Shown here piece after piece: positions 54,095 through 63,637 of a stretch of DNA of 64,000 nucleotides. The notes below the pieces were generated by a model. It was not told the origin of the DNA. It saw only the letters and a program-made list of their open reading frames with translations, and did not search any database. Each line of letters opens with the position of its first letter. Position 1 is the first letter of the stretch. A program made the position numbers and the translations under genes. The stretch covers positions 124,001 to 188,000 of the forward strand of contig NZ_VIGW01000001.1 of NCBI RefSeq assembly GCF_007858435.1. Reading direction: 5' to 3'. Source of the stretch: Tsukamurella asaccharolytica (GTDB lineage: Bacteria > Actinomycetota > Actinomycetes > Mycobacteriales > Mycobacteriaceae).

Positions 54095-56989
54095 GTGCCC
54101 TTGCTTGTCATCCTCGCCTGTTTGTCATTGGCGACCTTAGCCGCCCCTGTCGTGGTCGGCCGATTCGGCGCACGCGGATTCCTCGGTCTCGCCGCAGTGC
54201 CCACCGCCGCGCTGGTCTGGGTCATCGTCCACTGGCCGGTGTCGGGCGAACCCGACCGCACGGAGAGCGTGCAGTGGGTCCCCGCGCTGAACATGAACGT
54301 CGACCTGCGGCTCACCCCGCTCGCCGCGGTGATGTCCGTACTGGTCCTCGGCATCGGCGCCGTGATCCTGGTCTACTGCGCCGGCTACTTCACCGGTGTC
54401 TCCAACACCCGCAAGTTGCCCACCTTCGCCGCCGAGCTGGTCGCCTTCATGGCGGTCATGTTCGGACTCGTGGTCAGCGACAACATGCTGGTGATGTACG
54501 TCTTCTGGGAGCTCACCTCGGTGCTGAGCTTCCTGCTCGTCGCCTACTACGCCGAGCGCGCGAGCAGCCGCCGCGCTGCCACCCAGGCACTGCTGGTGAC
54601 CACCCTCGGCGGCCTGGCGATGCTGGTCGGCATCATCATTCTGGGCGAGTACTACGGCACCTACCTCTTCTCCGAGGTGATCGCCCGTGCCGTGGCCGAC
54701 CCGTCGACGATCTCGATCGCCGTGGAGACCGGCGTGGTACTGATCCTCGTCGGCGCGATCAGCAAGTCGGCGATCGTGCCCTTCCACTTCTGGCTGCCCG
54801 GCGCCATGGCCGCCCCGACGCCCGTCTCCGGCTATCTGCACGCCGCCGCGATGGTCAAGGCCGGCATCTTCCTCGTCGCGCTGCTCGCGCCGGCGTTCGC
54901 GCACCTCACGTCCTGGCGCGTCATCGTGCTGGGCCTGGGGATCCTGACGATGATCCTCGCCGGCTGGCGTGCCCTGCGCGAGTTCGATCTCAAGTTGATT
55001 CTCGCCTTCGGCACGGTCAGCCAGCTCGGCATGCTGATGGTGCTCGTCGGCACCGGCGAGCGGAACGTCGCGCTCGCGGGCATCACGATGCTCACCGCCC
55101 ACGCGCTGTTCAAAGCGACGCTGTTCATGGTCGTCGGCATCATCGACCACGCCACGGGCACCCGGGACATCCGCCGACTGGCGTACCTCGGCGATCGGCA
55201 GAAGGTGCTCGCGGTGATCGCCGCGCTGGCCGCTGCGTCGATGGCCGGGATCCCACCGCTGTACGGCTTCGTGGGGAAGGAGGCGGCGCTCGAGACGATG
55301 CTGCACGCCTCGCTACCGGCCCCGCTGCCCGTCCTGCTGCTCATCGGCCTCTGCGTGGGGTCCGCGCTGACGGTGGCGTACAGCATCCGGTTCCTGTGGG
55401 GCGCCTTCGGCCGTAAAGGACGGTCCGGCCCGACGCGCGCCGTCGAGAGCATCCACTCGATCAGCCCGCTCTTCGTCGCCGGGCCCGCGTTGCTCGCCGT
55501 GCTCGGTCTCCTCTGCGGCGTCTTCTCGTCCCGGCTCGACCCCGTGCTCGCGGAGTACCCCGACCAATCCTTCCCTCCCGCGGCCGACCCCTACTACCTC
55601 GCTCTGTGGCACGGCTTCACCCTTCCCCTGCTGTTGACGGTCCTCATCATCGCGGCGGGCGTCGTCATCGCCCAGCCCCGCAGCCCGTTCTCCCGACTGC
55701 GCCGCCGCAACAGCGTCCTCCTGGGCAACGCCGATCGGCTCTACGACGCCACTCTGCGCGGCGCCGATGTGCTCTCCCTGCGTATGACGCAGAGCACGCA
55801 ACGCGGCTCGCTCCCGCTGACCCAGGGCACCATCCTGCTGACGCTGGTGCTCCTGCCGGTCCTCGTCCTGGTCTTCGGTACCCGCGACCGCCCCGACATG
55901 CGGGTCGAAGCCTCGCCCGTCTTCCTCGCCATCGCAACCCTGATGTGCGCCGCGGCACTGACCGCGGTCGTCCTGCGCAACCGCCTCGCAACGGTGCTCG
56001 TGGTCGGCGTGACGGGTTATGGCAGCGGCGTCATCTTCGCGATCTACGGCGCCCCCGATCTCGCGCTCACGCAGTTCCTGGTCGAGACGCTGACGCTGGT
56101 GATCTTCGTGCTCGTACTGCGCAAGCTCCCCGCCGAGGCGCCGATCACCGGTAACCGGCCCTCTCGCGTCGCGCGGGCCCTGCTCGGCGTGGGCGTCGCG
56201 GTCATGGTCGTCGTGGTGGCGATCGCCGCCCGCTCCGCGCGGGTCGCGGAGCCGGTCGCGGACCGCCTGCCCGGCCAGGCCTACGAGTTCGGCTACGGAC
56301 ACAACACGGTCAACGTGCTCCTCGTCGACATCCGCGCCTGGGACACCCTGGGCGAGATCTCGGTGCTGCTCGTCGCGGCGACCGGCGTGGCGTCCCTGGT
56401 GTTCCGCAACCGCCGCTTCGGATCCGCGCCGCGCGTCAGCGCCGAGGCGGCGGCCGCGGCTCCGGGGACGACCTGGCTGCGCGGGACCGCTCTGCGCGAT
56501 CCGCGCCACCGCTCGCTCGTCCTCGAGATCACCACCCGCTTGGCCTTCCCGACGGTCATGGTGGTCTCGGTGTTCTTCTTCTTCTCCGGGCACAACGCGC
56601 CCGGCGGCGGCTTCGCGGGCGGCCTCACCGCCGGCCTGGCCCTGGTTCTGCGCTACCTCGCCGGTGGCCGGTACGAGATCGGCGAGGCGCTCCCGCTCGA
56701 CGCCGGCCGCATCCTCGGCACGGGCCTGTTGCTGGCGGCGAGCGGCTCCATCGTCTCGCTGCTCCTGGGTGCGCCGGCCATGTCGTCGGTGGCCTTCGAG
56801 CTGACCCTGCCGGTCTTCGGCGACGTCAAGGTGGTGACCGCGCTGATCTTCGACGCCGGCGTGTACCTGATCGTCGTGGGCCTGGTCCTCGACGTCCTGC
56901 GCAGCCTCGGAGCACGACTCGACCTGGAGGGATCCCCCGCCGACATGACCTCGCCCCTGCCCGTCCAATCGGCGGGCGGTGCACGATGA
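54095..56989 (+). CDS. mrpA: Mrp Na+/H+ antiporter subunit A, fused to subunit B
   Basis: 964 aa. Residues ~1–500 are the NuoL-like channel (VMYVFWELTSVLSFLLV, KSAIVPFHFWLPGAMAAPTPVSGYLHAA with the key Lys and surrounding motif). ~600–690 is the DUF4040 part (YGAPDLALTQFLVETLTLVIF). ~805–950 is a complete MrpB domain (RLAFPTVMV, GHNAPGGGFAGGL). The window has no separate mrpB, so A and B are fused. Part of a multi-subunit cation/proton antiporter for pH and Na+ homeostasis. GTG 95 nt into the gap has AGGACGGA upstream. Confidence 0.93.
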   Translation: MPLLVILACLSLATLAAPVVVGRFGARGFLGLAAVPTAALVWVIVHWPVSGEPDRTESVQWVPALNMNVDLRLTPLAAVMSVLVLGIGAVILVYCAGYFTGVSNTRKLPTFAAELVAFMAVMFGLVVSDNMLVMYVFWELTSVLSFLLVAYYAERASSRRAATQALLVTTLGGLAMLVGIIILGEYYGTYLFSEVIARAVADPSTISIAVETGVVLILVGAISKSAIVPFHFWLPGAMAAPTPVSGYLHAAAMVKAGIFLVALLAPAFAHLTSWRVIVLGLGILTMILAGWRALREFDLKLILAFGTVSQLGMLMVLVGTGERNVALAGITMLTAHALFKATLFMVVGIIDHATGTRDIRRLAYLGDRQKVLAVIAALAAASMAGIPPLYGFVGKEAALETMLHASLPAPLPVLLLIGLCVGSALTVAYSIRFLWGAFGRKGRSGPTRAVESIHSISPLFVAGPALLAVLGLLCGVFSSRLDPVLAEYPDQSFPPAADPYYLALWHGFTLPLLLTVLIIAAGVVIAQPRSPFSRLRRRNSVLLGNADRLYDATLRGADVLSLRMTQSTQRGSLPLTQGTILLTLVLLPVLVLVFGTRDRPDMRVEASPVFLAIATLMCAAALTAVVLRNRLATVLVVGVTGYGSGVIFAIYGAPDLALTQFLVETLTLVIFVLVLRKLPAEAPITGNRPSRVARALLGVGVAVMVVVVAIAARSARVAEPVADRLPGQAYEFGYGHNTVNVLLVDIRAWDTLGEISVLLVAATGVASLVFRNRRFGSAPRVSAEAAAAAPGTTWLRGTALRDPRHRSLVLEITTRLAFPTVMVVSVFFFFSGHNAPGGGFAGGLTAGLALVLRYLAGGRYEIGEALPLDAGRILGTGLLLAASGSIVSLLLGAPAMSSVAFELTLPVFGDVKVVTALIFDAGVYLIVVGLVLDVLRSLGARLDLEGSPADMTSPLPVQSAGGAR

Positions 56990-57567
56990 TCGTCGACATC
57001 GGGCTCTTCGCCGCGATCGCCGTGATGGTCGCCACCGGCGTCTACTTGCTGCTCGACCGCAGCCTCACCCGCATGCTGATGGGCATCATCCTGTTCAGCA
57101 ACGCGGTCAATCTTCTGCTGCTCGCGTTGTCCTCACCGCCCGGCAATCCGCCCATCGTCGGTTACTTCTCGGAGGGCCGGCTTACGGAGGCGGATCCGCT
57201 GGCGCAGGCGATGATCCTCACCGCCATCGTCATCACGATGGGCATGGCGGCATTCATCCTCGCGCTGGCCTACCGGTCCTTCACCATCAACACCGACGAC
57301 GAGGTCGACGACGACCCCGAGGACACGAAGGTGCTCGAGCGCGACGTCGACATCGCGGCGGAGGATCCCGACTACGACGCCTCGGACGATCCGATCACGG
57401 GCGCGCCGTCCGCCCTGGGCGACGCCTACGGACCCGACGGTGAGCCGCTCACCGCCGAGGACCTGCTCAGGGCACGGGTCGATGTGATCGACACGGGCGC
57501 TCTCCCGCTGCCGAACGTCATCCGCCAGAAGCAGTTGCCGCCGGCGGACGAGGAGGACCAGCGATGA
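56986..57567 (+). CDS. mrpC: Mrp antiporter subunit C with acidic tail
   Basis: 193 aa. First ~105 residues are the NuoK-like three-helix subunit (LTRMLMGIILFSNAVNLLLLAL, AQAMILTAIVITMGMAAFILALAYR). MrpC is normally ~110–125 aa; here an ~85-residue, strongly acidic hydrophilic tail (DDEVDDDPED …) follows, probably cytoplasmic and of unknown role. 4-nt overlaps on both sides. Confidence 0.92.
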   Translation: MIVDIGLFAAIAVMVATGVYLLLDRSLTRMLMGIILFSNAVNLLLLALSSPPGNPPIVGYFSEGRLTEADPLAQAMILTAIVITMGMAAFILALAYRSFTINTDDEVDDDPEDTKVLERDVDIAAEDPDYDASDDPITGAPSALGDAYGPDGEPLTAEDLLRARVDVIDTGALPLPNVIRQKQLPPADEEDQR

Positions 57568-59291
57568 CCGAAGCATTGATGCTGGCCCTCATCCCCTTGC
57601 CGACGGTGCTGCCGATCGTGGCGGCCGCGATCACCATGGTCACGGGCCGGCACCCGCGGCTCCAGCGACTGATCTCCCTCCTCTCGCTGACCGCGATCGT
57701 CGTGGTGTCGGCGATGATGCTCTACTACACCGACCGCCACGGCACCGTCGCGCTGCACGTCGGCGGCTGGGGCGACCGGGACGGCGCGGGCTCGCCGTTG
57801 GGGATCACGCTCGTCGCGGACCAGCTCGCCGCGCTGATGGTGCTGGTCTCCGCGATCGTGCTCCTGGGCGTCCTCGTGTACTCGGTCGGCCAGGGCATCC
57901 GCGACGGGGACGAGCAGCAGCCCGTCTCGATCTTCTACCCGACCTACCTCATCCTCGCGGCGGGCGTCTGCAATGCCTTCCTCGCGGGCGACCTGTTCAA
58001 CCTGTTCGTCTCGTTCGAGATGCTGCTCGCCGCGAGCTTCGTGCTCCTGACCGTGGGCGGCAGCGCCGACCGCGTCCGGGCCGGCGTCTCCTACGCCATG
58101 GTCTCGATGGTCTCGTCGGTGGTCTTCCTTCTGGGCATCGCCTACGCCTACTTCGCGACCGGCACGCTGAACCTGGCGGACATGGCGATCAAGTTGCAGG
58201 ATCTGCCCACGGGTACGCGGACCACCCTGTTCGCCGTGCTGCTCGTGGCGTTCGGGATCAAGGCGGCGATCTTCCCGCTGTCCACCTGGTTGCCCGACTC
58301 CTATCCGACGGCGCCGGCACCGGTGACGGCCGTCTTCGCGGGCCTGCTGACGAAGGTGGGCGTCTACGCGATCATCCGCGTGCACACCCTGCTCTTCCCG
58401 GGCGGAGCGCTCGACGACGTGCTCATGATCGCCGGCCTGCTCACGATGATCGTGGGGATCCTCGGCGCGATCGCGCAGACCGACATCAAGCGGCTCCTGT
58501 CGTTCACGCTGGTCAGCCACATCGGCTACATGATCTTCGGCGTCGGCCTGTCGTCGCCGCTGGGCCTCAGCTCGACGATCTACTACGTGGTGCACCACAT
58601 CCTCGTTCAGACGACGCTGTTCCTGGTGGTGGGACTCATCGAACGGCAGGCGGGCGCCGCGTCCCTGCGCCGCCTCGGCGGCCTCGCAGCGGCCAGCCCC
58701 GTGCTGGCGATCCTGTTCTTCCTCCCCGCGCTGAACCTGGGCGGCATCCCGCCGTTCTCGGGCTTCATCGGCAAGGTGGGGCTGATCGAGGCCGGTGTGC
58801 AGCAGGGCTCGGTGGTGGCCTGGGTGCTGGTCGGCGGAAGCGTGGTCACGAGCCTGCTGACCCTGTACGCGGTCATCCGCGTCTGGACCAAGGCCTTCTG
58901 GCGCACGCGGTCGGACGCACCCGAGGGGCAGCTCGCCGTCGCCCACCCGGAGGCTCTGCTCGACGACGCCGACGTCATCGAGTTCGCGGATCGCGAGGAT
59001 CCGGGCCGAATGCCGGTGAGCATGGTCGCGCCCACCGCAGGACTCCTCGGAGTCGGCCTACTCCTGGCGGTTCTCGCGGGACCGATGTTCACCGTCACCG
59101 ATCGCGCCGCCGCCCAGCTGATCGGGCGCGCCGACTACATCGAGGCGGTGCTGGGCCCGGGGGGCGTGGCGAAACTGAAAACGCCCGACGGCAGCGGCGG
59201 TTGGCAGGCGTACACGCCGATGACCGGGGCGCAGGGGAACGGCCCGGGCACCGTCGAACCGCAGAACCCTCAGGGAGGCGCGCATGGCTAA
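57564..59291 (+). CDS. mrpD: Mrp antiporter subunit D
   Basis: 575 aa NuoM/NuoN-like membrane subunit: LFNLFVSFEMLLAASFVLL (conserved Glu in the helix), KAAIFPLSTWLPDSYPTAPAPV, and IKRLLSFTLVSHIGYMIFGV. About 14 helices; one of the two proton-path subunits. Overlaps mrpE by 8 nt. Confidence 0.94.
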   Translation: MTEALMLALIPLPTVLPIVAAAITMVTGRHPRLQRLISLLSLTAIVVVSAMMLYYTDRHGTVALHVGGWGDRDGAGSPLGITLVADQLAALMVLVSAIVLLGVLVYSVGQGIRDGDEQQPVSIFYPTYLILAAGVCNAFLAGDLFNLFVSFEMLLAASFVLLTVGGSADRVRAGVSYAMVSMVSSVVFLLGIAYAYFATGTLNLADMAIKLQDLPTGTRTTLFAVLLVAFGIKAAIFPLSTWLPDSYPTAPAPVTAVFAGLLTKVGVYAIIRVHTLLFPGGALDDVLMIAGLLTMIVGILGAIAQTDIKRLLSFTLVSHIGYMIFGVGLSSPLGLSSTIYYVVHHILVQTTLFLVVGLIERQAGAASLRRLGGLAAASPVLAILFFLPALNLGGIPPFSGFIGKVGLIEAGVQQGSVVAWVLVGGSVVTSLLTLYAVIRVWTKAFWRTRSDAPEGQLAVAHPEALLDDADVIEFADREDPGRMPVSMVAPTAGLLGVGLLLAVLAGPMFTVTDRAAAQLIGRADYIEAVLGPGGVAKLKTPDGSGGWQAYTPMTGAQGNGPGTVEPQNPQGGAHG

Positions 59292-59976
59292 GCTCGTGTC
59301 ACGGGTACTGCCTGACCTGCGCGACGGCCGCGCCGTGCTGGTCAAGCTGGGCCAGCTGCTGTGGCTCGACGCGGTGTGGGTGATGCTGTGGGGCGATGTG
59401 ACCTGGGGCAATATCGCGGGCGGACTACTCGTGGGCCTGGCGATCCTGCTGCTGCTCCCGATGCCTCCGGTGCCCGTCGAGGGCCGCGTCCACCTCGGCG
59501 CGCTGCTCAAGCTGGGCGGGGTGTTCTTCGTGGAGATGTTCCGCTCGTCGGCCGAGGTGGCCTGGCTCGCGATCCGGCCCGGCACGATGCCGCTGAGCGC
59601 GGTGCTGCGGGCGAAGGTCGCGATCAAGTCCGACCTGGTGCTCACACTCTTGGTCGACATGATGAACCTGATTCCGGGCACGATGGTGCTGGACATCGAT
59701 ACCAAGCGGCGCTTGCTGTACGTGCACGTCGTGGATGTGAGCAGCGAGAAGTCGGTGCGCCAGTTCTACCGCAGCACCGCCCGCCTCGAGCGCCTCTTCA
59801 TCAGCGCCTTCGAGAGGGACAACGAGTGGCACGCGAGCCCACTGCACGGTATCGACGACGACGCGTATCACCACGTCACGCCGGACTCGCGCGGCCCGGC
59901 CGGCGATGCCCGCAGGATTGCGGCCCCCGAGATCGCCTACCGCGATGCCCGGCGGCCCGAGGAGGGGGAGGCATGA
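59284..59976 (+). CDS. mrpE: Mrp antiporter subunit E
   Basis: 230 aa. Two membrane helices near the N-terminus (LLWLDAVWVMLWG, GGLLVGLAILLLLPMPPVP), then FFVEMFRSSAEVAWLAIRPG, the MrpE hallmark, and a cytosolic domain. The C-terminal ~60 residues beyond the family core are variable. 4-nt overlap with mrpF. Confidence 0.92.
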   Translation: MAKLVSRVLPDLRDGRAVLVKLGQLLWLDAVWVMLWGDVTWGNIAGGLLVGLAILLLLPMPPVPVEGRVHLGALLKLGGVFFVEMFRSSAEVAWLAIRPGTMPLSAVLRAKVAIKSDLVLTLLVDMMNLIPGTMVLDIDTKRRLLYVHVVDVSSEKSVRQFYRSTARLERLFISAFERDNEWHASPLHGIDDDAYHHVTPDSRGPAGDARRIAAPEIAYRDARRPEEGEA

Positions 59977-60296
59977 CCGTCGTCTTCGTCATCACCGGCG
60001 TGATCCTCGTGACCGCCGCGTTCCTCACGGCGTACCGGCTTCTGCGCGGCCCGAACACGCTCGATCGGGTCGTCGCGGTCGACGCCCTCATCGCCATCGC
60101 GATCGGCGGTCTCGCCGTCTGGGCCGCCTACAGCCGCAACTCGTCGGTCATCCCGGCGATCGTCGCACTCTCGCTGGTCGGCTTCGTCGGCTCGATCTCA
60201 GTGGTCCGGTTCCGGGTGCCCGACGACGCCGGAACGGCTCCGTCCGCCCCGGACGAGACGCCGGACATCGCACCGCGACCCGGAGGTACCCGATGA
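59973..60296 (+). CDS. mrpF: Mrp antiporter subunit F
   Basis: 107 aa, three helices; RLLRGPNTLDRVVAVDAL is the MrpF signature, with the conserved Asp. GGAGGGGGAG precedes ATG 59973. 4-nt overlap with mrpG. Confidence 0.92.
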   Translation: MTVVFVITGVILVTAAFLTAYRLLRGPNTLDRVVAVDALIAIAIGGLAVWAAYSRNSSVIPAIVALSLVGFVGSISVVRFRVPDDAGTAPSAPDETPDIAPRPGGTR

Positions 60297-60625
60297 TCGT
60301 CGACATCGTCTCCTCGGTCCTGTTCCTCACGGGCGCCGTCTTCGCGTTGACCGCGGCGATCGGCATCATCCGCTTCCCGGACACGCTCACCCGGATGCAC
60401 GCGGCGACGAAGCCGCAGACCCTGGGCATGCTCCTGCTCCTGGCCGGCGCCATCGTACGGATGACGGATTCCGTCGACGTGTGGATGCTCGTCCTCGTGG
60501 GATTGTTCACGATGATCACCGCACCGGCAGTGGCGCACCGCGTGGGCCGCGTGGCGTACCAGGAGCAGCGGCTGCGCGACAGCACGATCGACCCCGAACA
60601 GATGGAGACCGGCAGCCGCGACTAG
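60293..60625 (+). CDS. mrpG: Mrp antiporter subunit G
   Basis: 110 aa, three helices; IGIIRFPDTLTRMHAATKPQTLG is the typical MrpG segment (shown in part in residues 25–45). Last gene of the operon. Convergent with the ligase gene, 36 bp between stops. Confidence 0.92.
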   Translation: MIVDIVSSVLFLTGAVFALTAAIGIIRFPDTLTRMHAATKPQTLGMLLLLAGAIVRMTDSVDVWMLVLVGLFTMITAPAVAHRVGRVAYQEQRLRDSTIDPEQMETGSRD

Positions 60626-60661
60626 GGCTCGGCCGCGCCGGCGGACGGGCGGTAGCGCCGG

Positions 60662-61825
60662 CTACGGCAGAACGAGCTCGTGCGTGACCGACCGCACGAC
60701 GTCGCGGTAGGCGTCGGTGCTGCACACCCCGTCGGCGATGGCGCGCTGCCGCTGGTACGAGGCGCCGCGCTGCGGGATCGCGGCGACCGCGTCCAGCTCA
60801 CGGGAGCATCCGAGACGCCGCGCGACGGGCGCCAGCTGCTCGAGCAGGTCGTCGAGGTCGTCGGTGACCAGCCGCTCGTTGTTGTCGGCGTCCTGGATGA
60901 TGATGGCGTCGAGGCCGTACCGCGCGGCGCGCCACTTGTTCTCCTGGACGTGCCACGGCGGCAGCGTCGGCAGGGTCTCCCCCGCGTCCAGACGTTCGTC
61001 CAGCCACACGACGAGGCAGTGGATCAGGGCGACGACGGCCTCCAGCTCCGCGAAGCTCGACATCCCGTCGCAGATCCGCACCTCGATGGTGCCGAGGTGG
61101 CACGCGGGGCGGATGTCCCAGCGGATCTCGTTGAGGTGGTCGATGATCCCCGTCGTCTTCTGGTCGTGCACGAAGCGCTCGAACTCGCTCCACTGCTCGA
61201 ACTGGAAGGGTAGGCCCGCGGTGGGCAGCTGCTGGAACATCATGGCCCGGGTGCTCGCGTACCCGGTGTCGTGGCCGCCCCACATCGGGGAGCTGGCGGA
61301 GAGCGCCAGCAGGTGCGGGTAGTGGTTGAGCAGCGCCGAGATGATCGGCAGCACCTTGTCGCGGCGGTTCACGCCGACGTGCACGTGCACGCCCCAGATG
61401 AGCATCTGCCGGCCCCACCACTGGGTACGGGCGATGAGCTCGTCGTAGCGCGGATTGTCAGTCAGCTGCTGCGCGCTCCACTGCGCGAACGGATGCGTGC
61501 CCGCGCCGAACAGGTCGACGCCCATCGGATCAGCCGCAGCGCGCACGCCACGGATCACCGTCGCCAGATCGGCCATCGCCTCCGCGGTGTTCTCGCAGAC
61601 GCCGGTCACCACCTCGACGGTGTTGCGCAGCATCTCGGAGTGCACCTGCGTTGCGAGATCGGGGTGCGTGGACCGCACCCCGTCGAACAATTCCCCGGCC
61701 CTGCTGACCAGATCCGCGGTCTCCCGGTCGACGAGGGCGAACTCCCACTCGACGCCGATCGTCGGCCGCGGCGACGCCTCGAAGGCGACGTTCTCGATGG
61801 CTAACCGACCTTGATCACGCCGCAC
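60662..61825 (-). CDS. Carboxylate-amine ligase (YbdK / glutamate–cysteine ligase 2 family)
   Basis: 387 aa, GCS2 family: GVEWEFALVD (metal-binding Glu residues), MLRNTVEVVTGVCE, MLIWGVHVHVGVN, RPACHLGTIEVRICDG and WHVQENKWRAARYG. Forms a gamma-glutamyl amide bond; in M. tuberculosis the syntenic Rv0433 also follows sodC. Real substrate unproven. The only standard start is GTG 61825, which lies inside the end of sodC (25-nt overlap); homology begins around residue 15, so an ATC at 61799 cannot be excluded. Confidence 0.88.
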   Translation of the reverse strand: MRRDQGRLAIENVAFEASPRPTIGVEWEFALVDRETADLVSRAGELFDGVRSTHPDLATQVHSEMLRNTVEVVTGVCENTAEAMADLATVIRGVRAAADPMGVDLFGAGTHPFAQWSAQQLTDNPRYDELIARTQWWGRQMLIWGVHVHVGVNRRDKVLPIISALLNHYPHLLALSASSPMWGGHDTGYASTRAMMFQQLPTAGLPFQFEQWSEFERFVHDQKTTGIIDHLNEIRWDIRPACHLGTIEVRICDGMSSFAELEAVVALIHCLVVWLDERLDAGETLPTLPPWHVQENKWRAARYGLDAIIIQDADNNERLVTDDLDDLLEQLAPVARRLGCSRELDAVAAIPQRGASYQRQRAIADGVCSTDAYRDVVRSVTHELVLP

Positions 61826-62535
61826 GCGATGCGGCCGCCGGCGTCGCCGGTGTTGAGGGTGGTCTCGTCCGGCACGGGCTGCCCCGGAACGATGTTGGTG
61901 TAGCGCGCCGACGGGATGTTGCCGAAGTTGTCGGGACCGGCATGGATCATGAGCGCATTGCCGTCGGCGTTCCGCTTGATGTCCGCGAGGGTGAAGGCGC
62001 CGGTGCTGGTCACGGTCTGGCCGGTGCCGTTCGCGTTGACGTAAACCGAGACCAGGTCACCCGTCATGGGATGGCCGGAGGCGCCGGGCTTCTGCCAGTG
62101 GCCGCCGGCGGAGCCGAAGTTGGCAGCGGAACCGGGGGCACCGTTCCTGGCGACCGAGTTCGGCTCGCACTTGCCCACCTCGTGGATGTGCATGGCATGG
62201 AAACCGGCCGGCAGGCCGGTGACGCGGACGTCGACCACCACGACGCCGTCCTTCTCGGAGAAGGTCGCCTTGCCGGCGCTGCTGCCGTCGGGCTTGACGA
62301 GGGAGGCCTCGGCGGCGCCGGCCGACGGGGTGCTCGCGCCCGGCTTGGCCTCCTCGCCGTGGGAGTTGGGATCCAGGCTGCGAACCGGGCCCTGGGCGGG
62401 CACCGTGGCGCCGGTGACGACCGCGGGCGTCGTGCCGGGGGCGTCGGAGGGCTTCGCGTTGGGGGTACAGCCGGCCAGGGCGATAGCCGCCACCGGAAGG
62501 ATCGCGATCGGGGCGAGGAACTGACGCTTCGTCAT
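61801..62535 (-). CDS. sodC: Cu/Zn superoxide dismutase, lipoprotein
   Basis: 244 aa. Signal peptide ending in lipobox ALAGC, ~60-residue linker, SodC domain with Cu ligands in FHAMHIHEVGKCE and GGHWQKPG … HPMTGD, and C-terminal Cys of RIACGVIKVG for the disulfide. The catalytic Arg before IACG is present. It removes superoxide at the cell surface; matches M. tuberculosis Rv0432. ATG 62535 with AAAGGAGT upstream. Confidence 0.95.
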   Translation of the reverse strand: MTKRQFLAPIAILPVAAIALAGCTPNAKPSDAPGTTPAVVTGATVPAQGPVRSLDPNSHGEEAKPGASTPSAGAAEASLVKPDGSSAGKATFSEKDGVVVVDVRVTGLPAGFHAMHIHEVGKCEPNSVARNGAPGSAANFGSAGGHWQKPGASGHPMTGDLVSVYVNANGTGQTVTSTGAFTLADIKRNADGNALMIHAGPDNFGNIPSARYTNIVPGQPVPDETTLNTGDAGGRIACGVIKVG

Positions 62536-62653
62536 CGATGACTCCTTTTGCGACGGCTACCGGTGCCGGGCCGCCCTGGGGCTGGTGTTGCCCGAAATCA
62601 TATCGGGGCCGCTCTCGCGGCGAGGGACAGGACCCCGCTCCACCCGTCGCGGG

Positions 62654-63121
62654 CTACTTTCTGACAACGGCGACGGCGAGCGCGCCCGCGCACGCCTCGA
62701 GCCCTGCGGGCCGCGCGGCGGTCGCCGAGCCGGGGAGCGCCGTGGAGATCGTCTTGGCGGCGTCCTCGCCGCCCCCCTCGAAGTACACGGTGGTCGCTCG
62801 CGGCGCGGCGGGGCGGTTCGGCCAGTCCGCCGCGTTCTCGCCCTGCACGGTGAATCCGGCCTTCTTCAGGGTGTCCCGCGTCTCGGCGACCGGGGCCTTC
62901 GCGACGGAGATCAGGCACACCGCCGGCGTGGCGGCGGCGGGCTGCGCGGTCTCGGTCGAGGCGGCCTTGATCTTGGCCTCCTGCGCGTTGAGCGCCGCCT
63001 GGGGATCGTCGTTGCGGGTCAGGAGCCCGTGGACCCCGACGGCCGCCAGGATGATCGCCGCCGAGATCAGGATCATGATGATGGTCCGGATCGGGACGGC
63101 GCGGGTGTTCTGAGTGCTCAC
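62654..63121 (-). CDS. LytR C-terminal domain membrane protein (Rv0431-like)
   Basis: 155 aa. One N-terminal helix (IIMILISAAIILAAVGVHGLL), Ala/Gln/Thr linker, then a LytR_C domain (VCLISVAKAPVAETRDTLKKAG, VYFEGGGEDAAK). Envelope-facing, function unknown; in mycobacteria the homologue affects cell-wall or vesicle traits. The GTG at 63121 follows TACAGT by 8 nt. Order sodC–this–DUF3263–def is conserved with M. tuberculosis. Confidence 0.83.
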   Translation of the reverse strand: MSTQNTRAVPIRTIIMILISAAIILAAVGVHGLLTRNDDPQAALNAQEAKIKAASTETAQPAAATPAVCLISVAKAPVAETRDTLKKAGFTVQGENAADWPNRPAAPRATTVYFEGGGEDAAKTISTALPGSATAARPAGLEACAGALAVAVVRK

Positions 63122-63140
63122 GACACCCGACTGTATCGGA

Positions 63141-63467
63141 TCACGTGATCTCGAAGCCGAGCTTGCGGGCGGCGCGGGCCTTTTGCCGGCTGGCCCGGAC
63201 CCGCCGCAGGCGCTTGACGAGCATGGGGTCGGCGGCCAGCGCCTCGGGCGTGTCGACCAGCGCATTGAGTACCTGGTAGTACCGGGTCGCGGAGAGCCCG
63301 AACAGCTCCTTGATCGCGTCCTCCTTGGCGCCGGCGTACTTCCACCACTGGCGCTCGAAGGCCAGGATGTCGTGCTCGCGCCTGGTCAGGCCGTCCTCGC
63401 CGCGCTCGTCGACGGGGTGCGCATCAGCTCGGACCGTCTTCTGCGCGGCCGCACCGGCGCCCTCCAT
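63141..63467 (-). CDS. DUF3263 protein (Rv0430-like)
   Basis: 108 aa. GLTRREHDILAFERQWWKYAGAKEDAIKELF and LSATRYYQVLNALVD form a helix-turn-helix-like DUF3263 core; residues [17 protein letters not shown] are basic. Likely nucleic-acid binding. ATG 63467 is chosen over 63482 because GAGGGGAA stands 5–8 nt upstream. Divergent from def. Confidence 0.85.
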   Translation of the reverse strand: MEGAGAAAQKTVRADAHPVDERGEDGLTRREHDILAFERQWWKYAGAKEDAIKELFGLSATRYYQVLNALVDTPEALAADPMLVKRLRRVRASRQKARAARKLGFEIT

Positions 63468-63637
63468 GCGTTCCCCTCGCATTCGAAATCACACTTCTGT
63501 AGTTCGCGTCAATCTAACCACGGCCGGCGGCGGCGCCACGGGGCTCCGGGCGCGTGTCGCGCACCTCTCGCGCCCCCGGGCCGGGCACGCCCGGTGCGCC
63601 GGTGCACCCCGCAGCGCGCCCTACTACCGTGTACGCC
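63468..63637. promoter_or_regulatory. Divergent promoter region of DUF3263 gene and def
   Basis: 170 bp without a gene. It contains TACCGT at 63625–63630, 7 nt before the def ATG: a leaderless –10. AT-rich stretch at 63485–63520 likely holds the minus-strand promoter. Confidence 0.5.
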
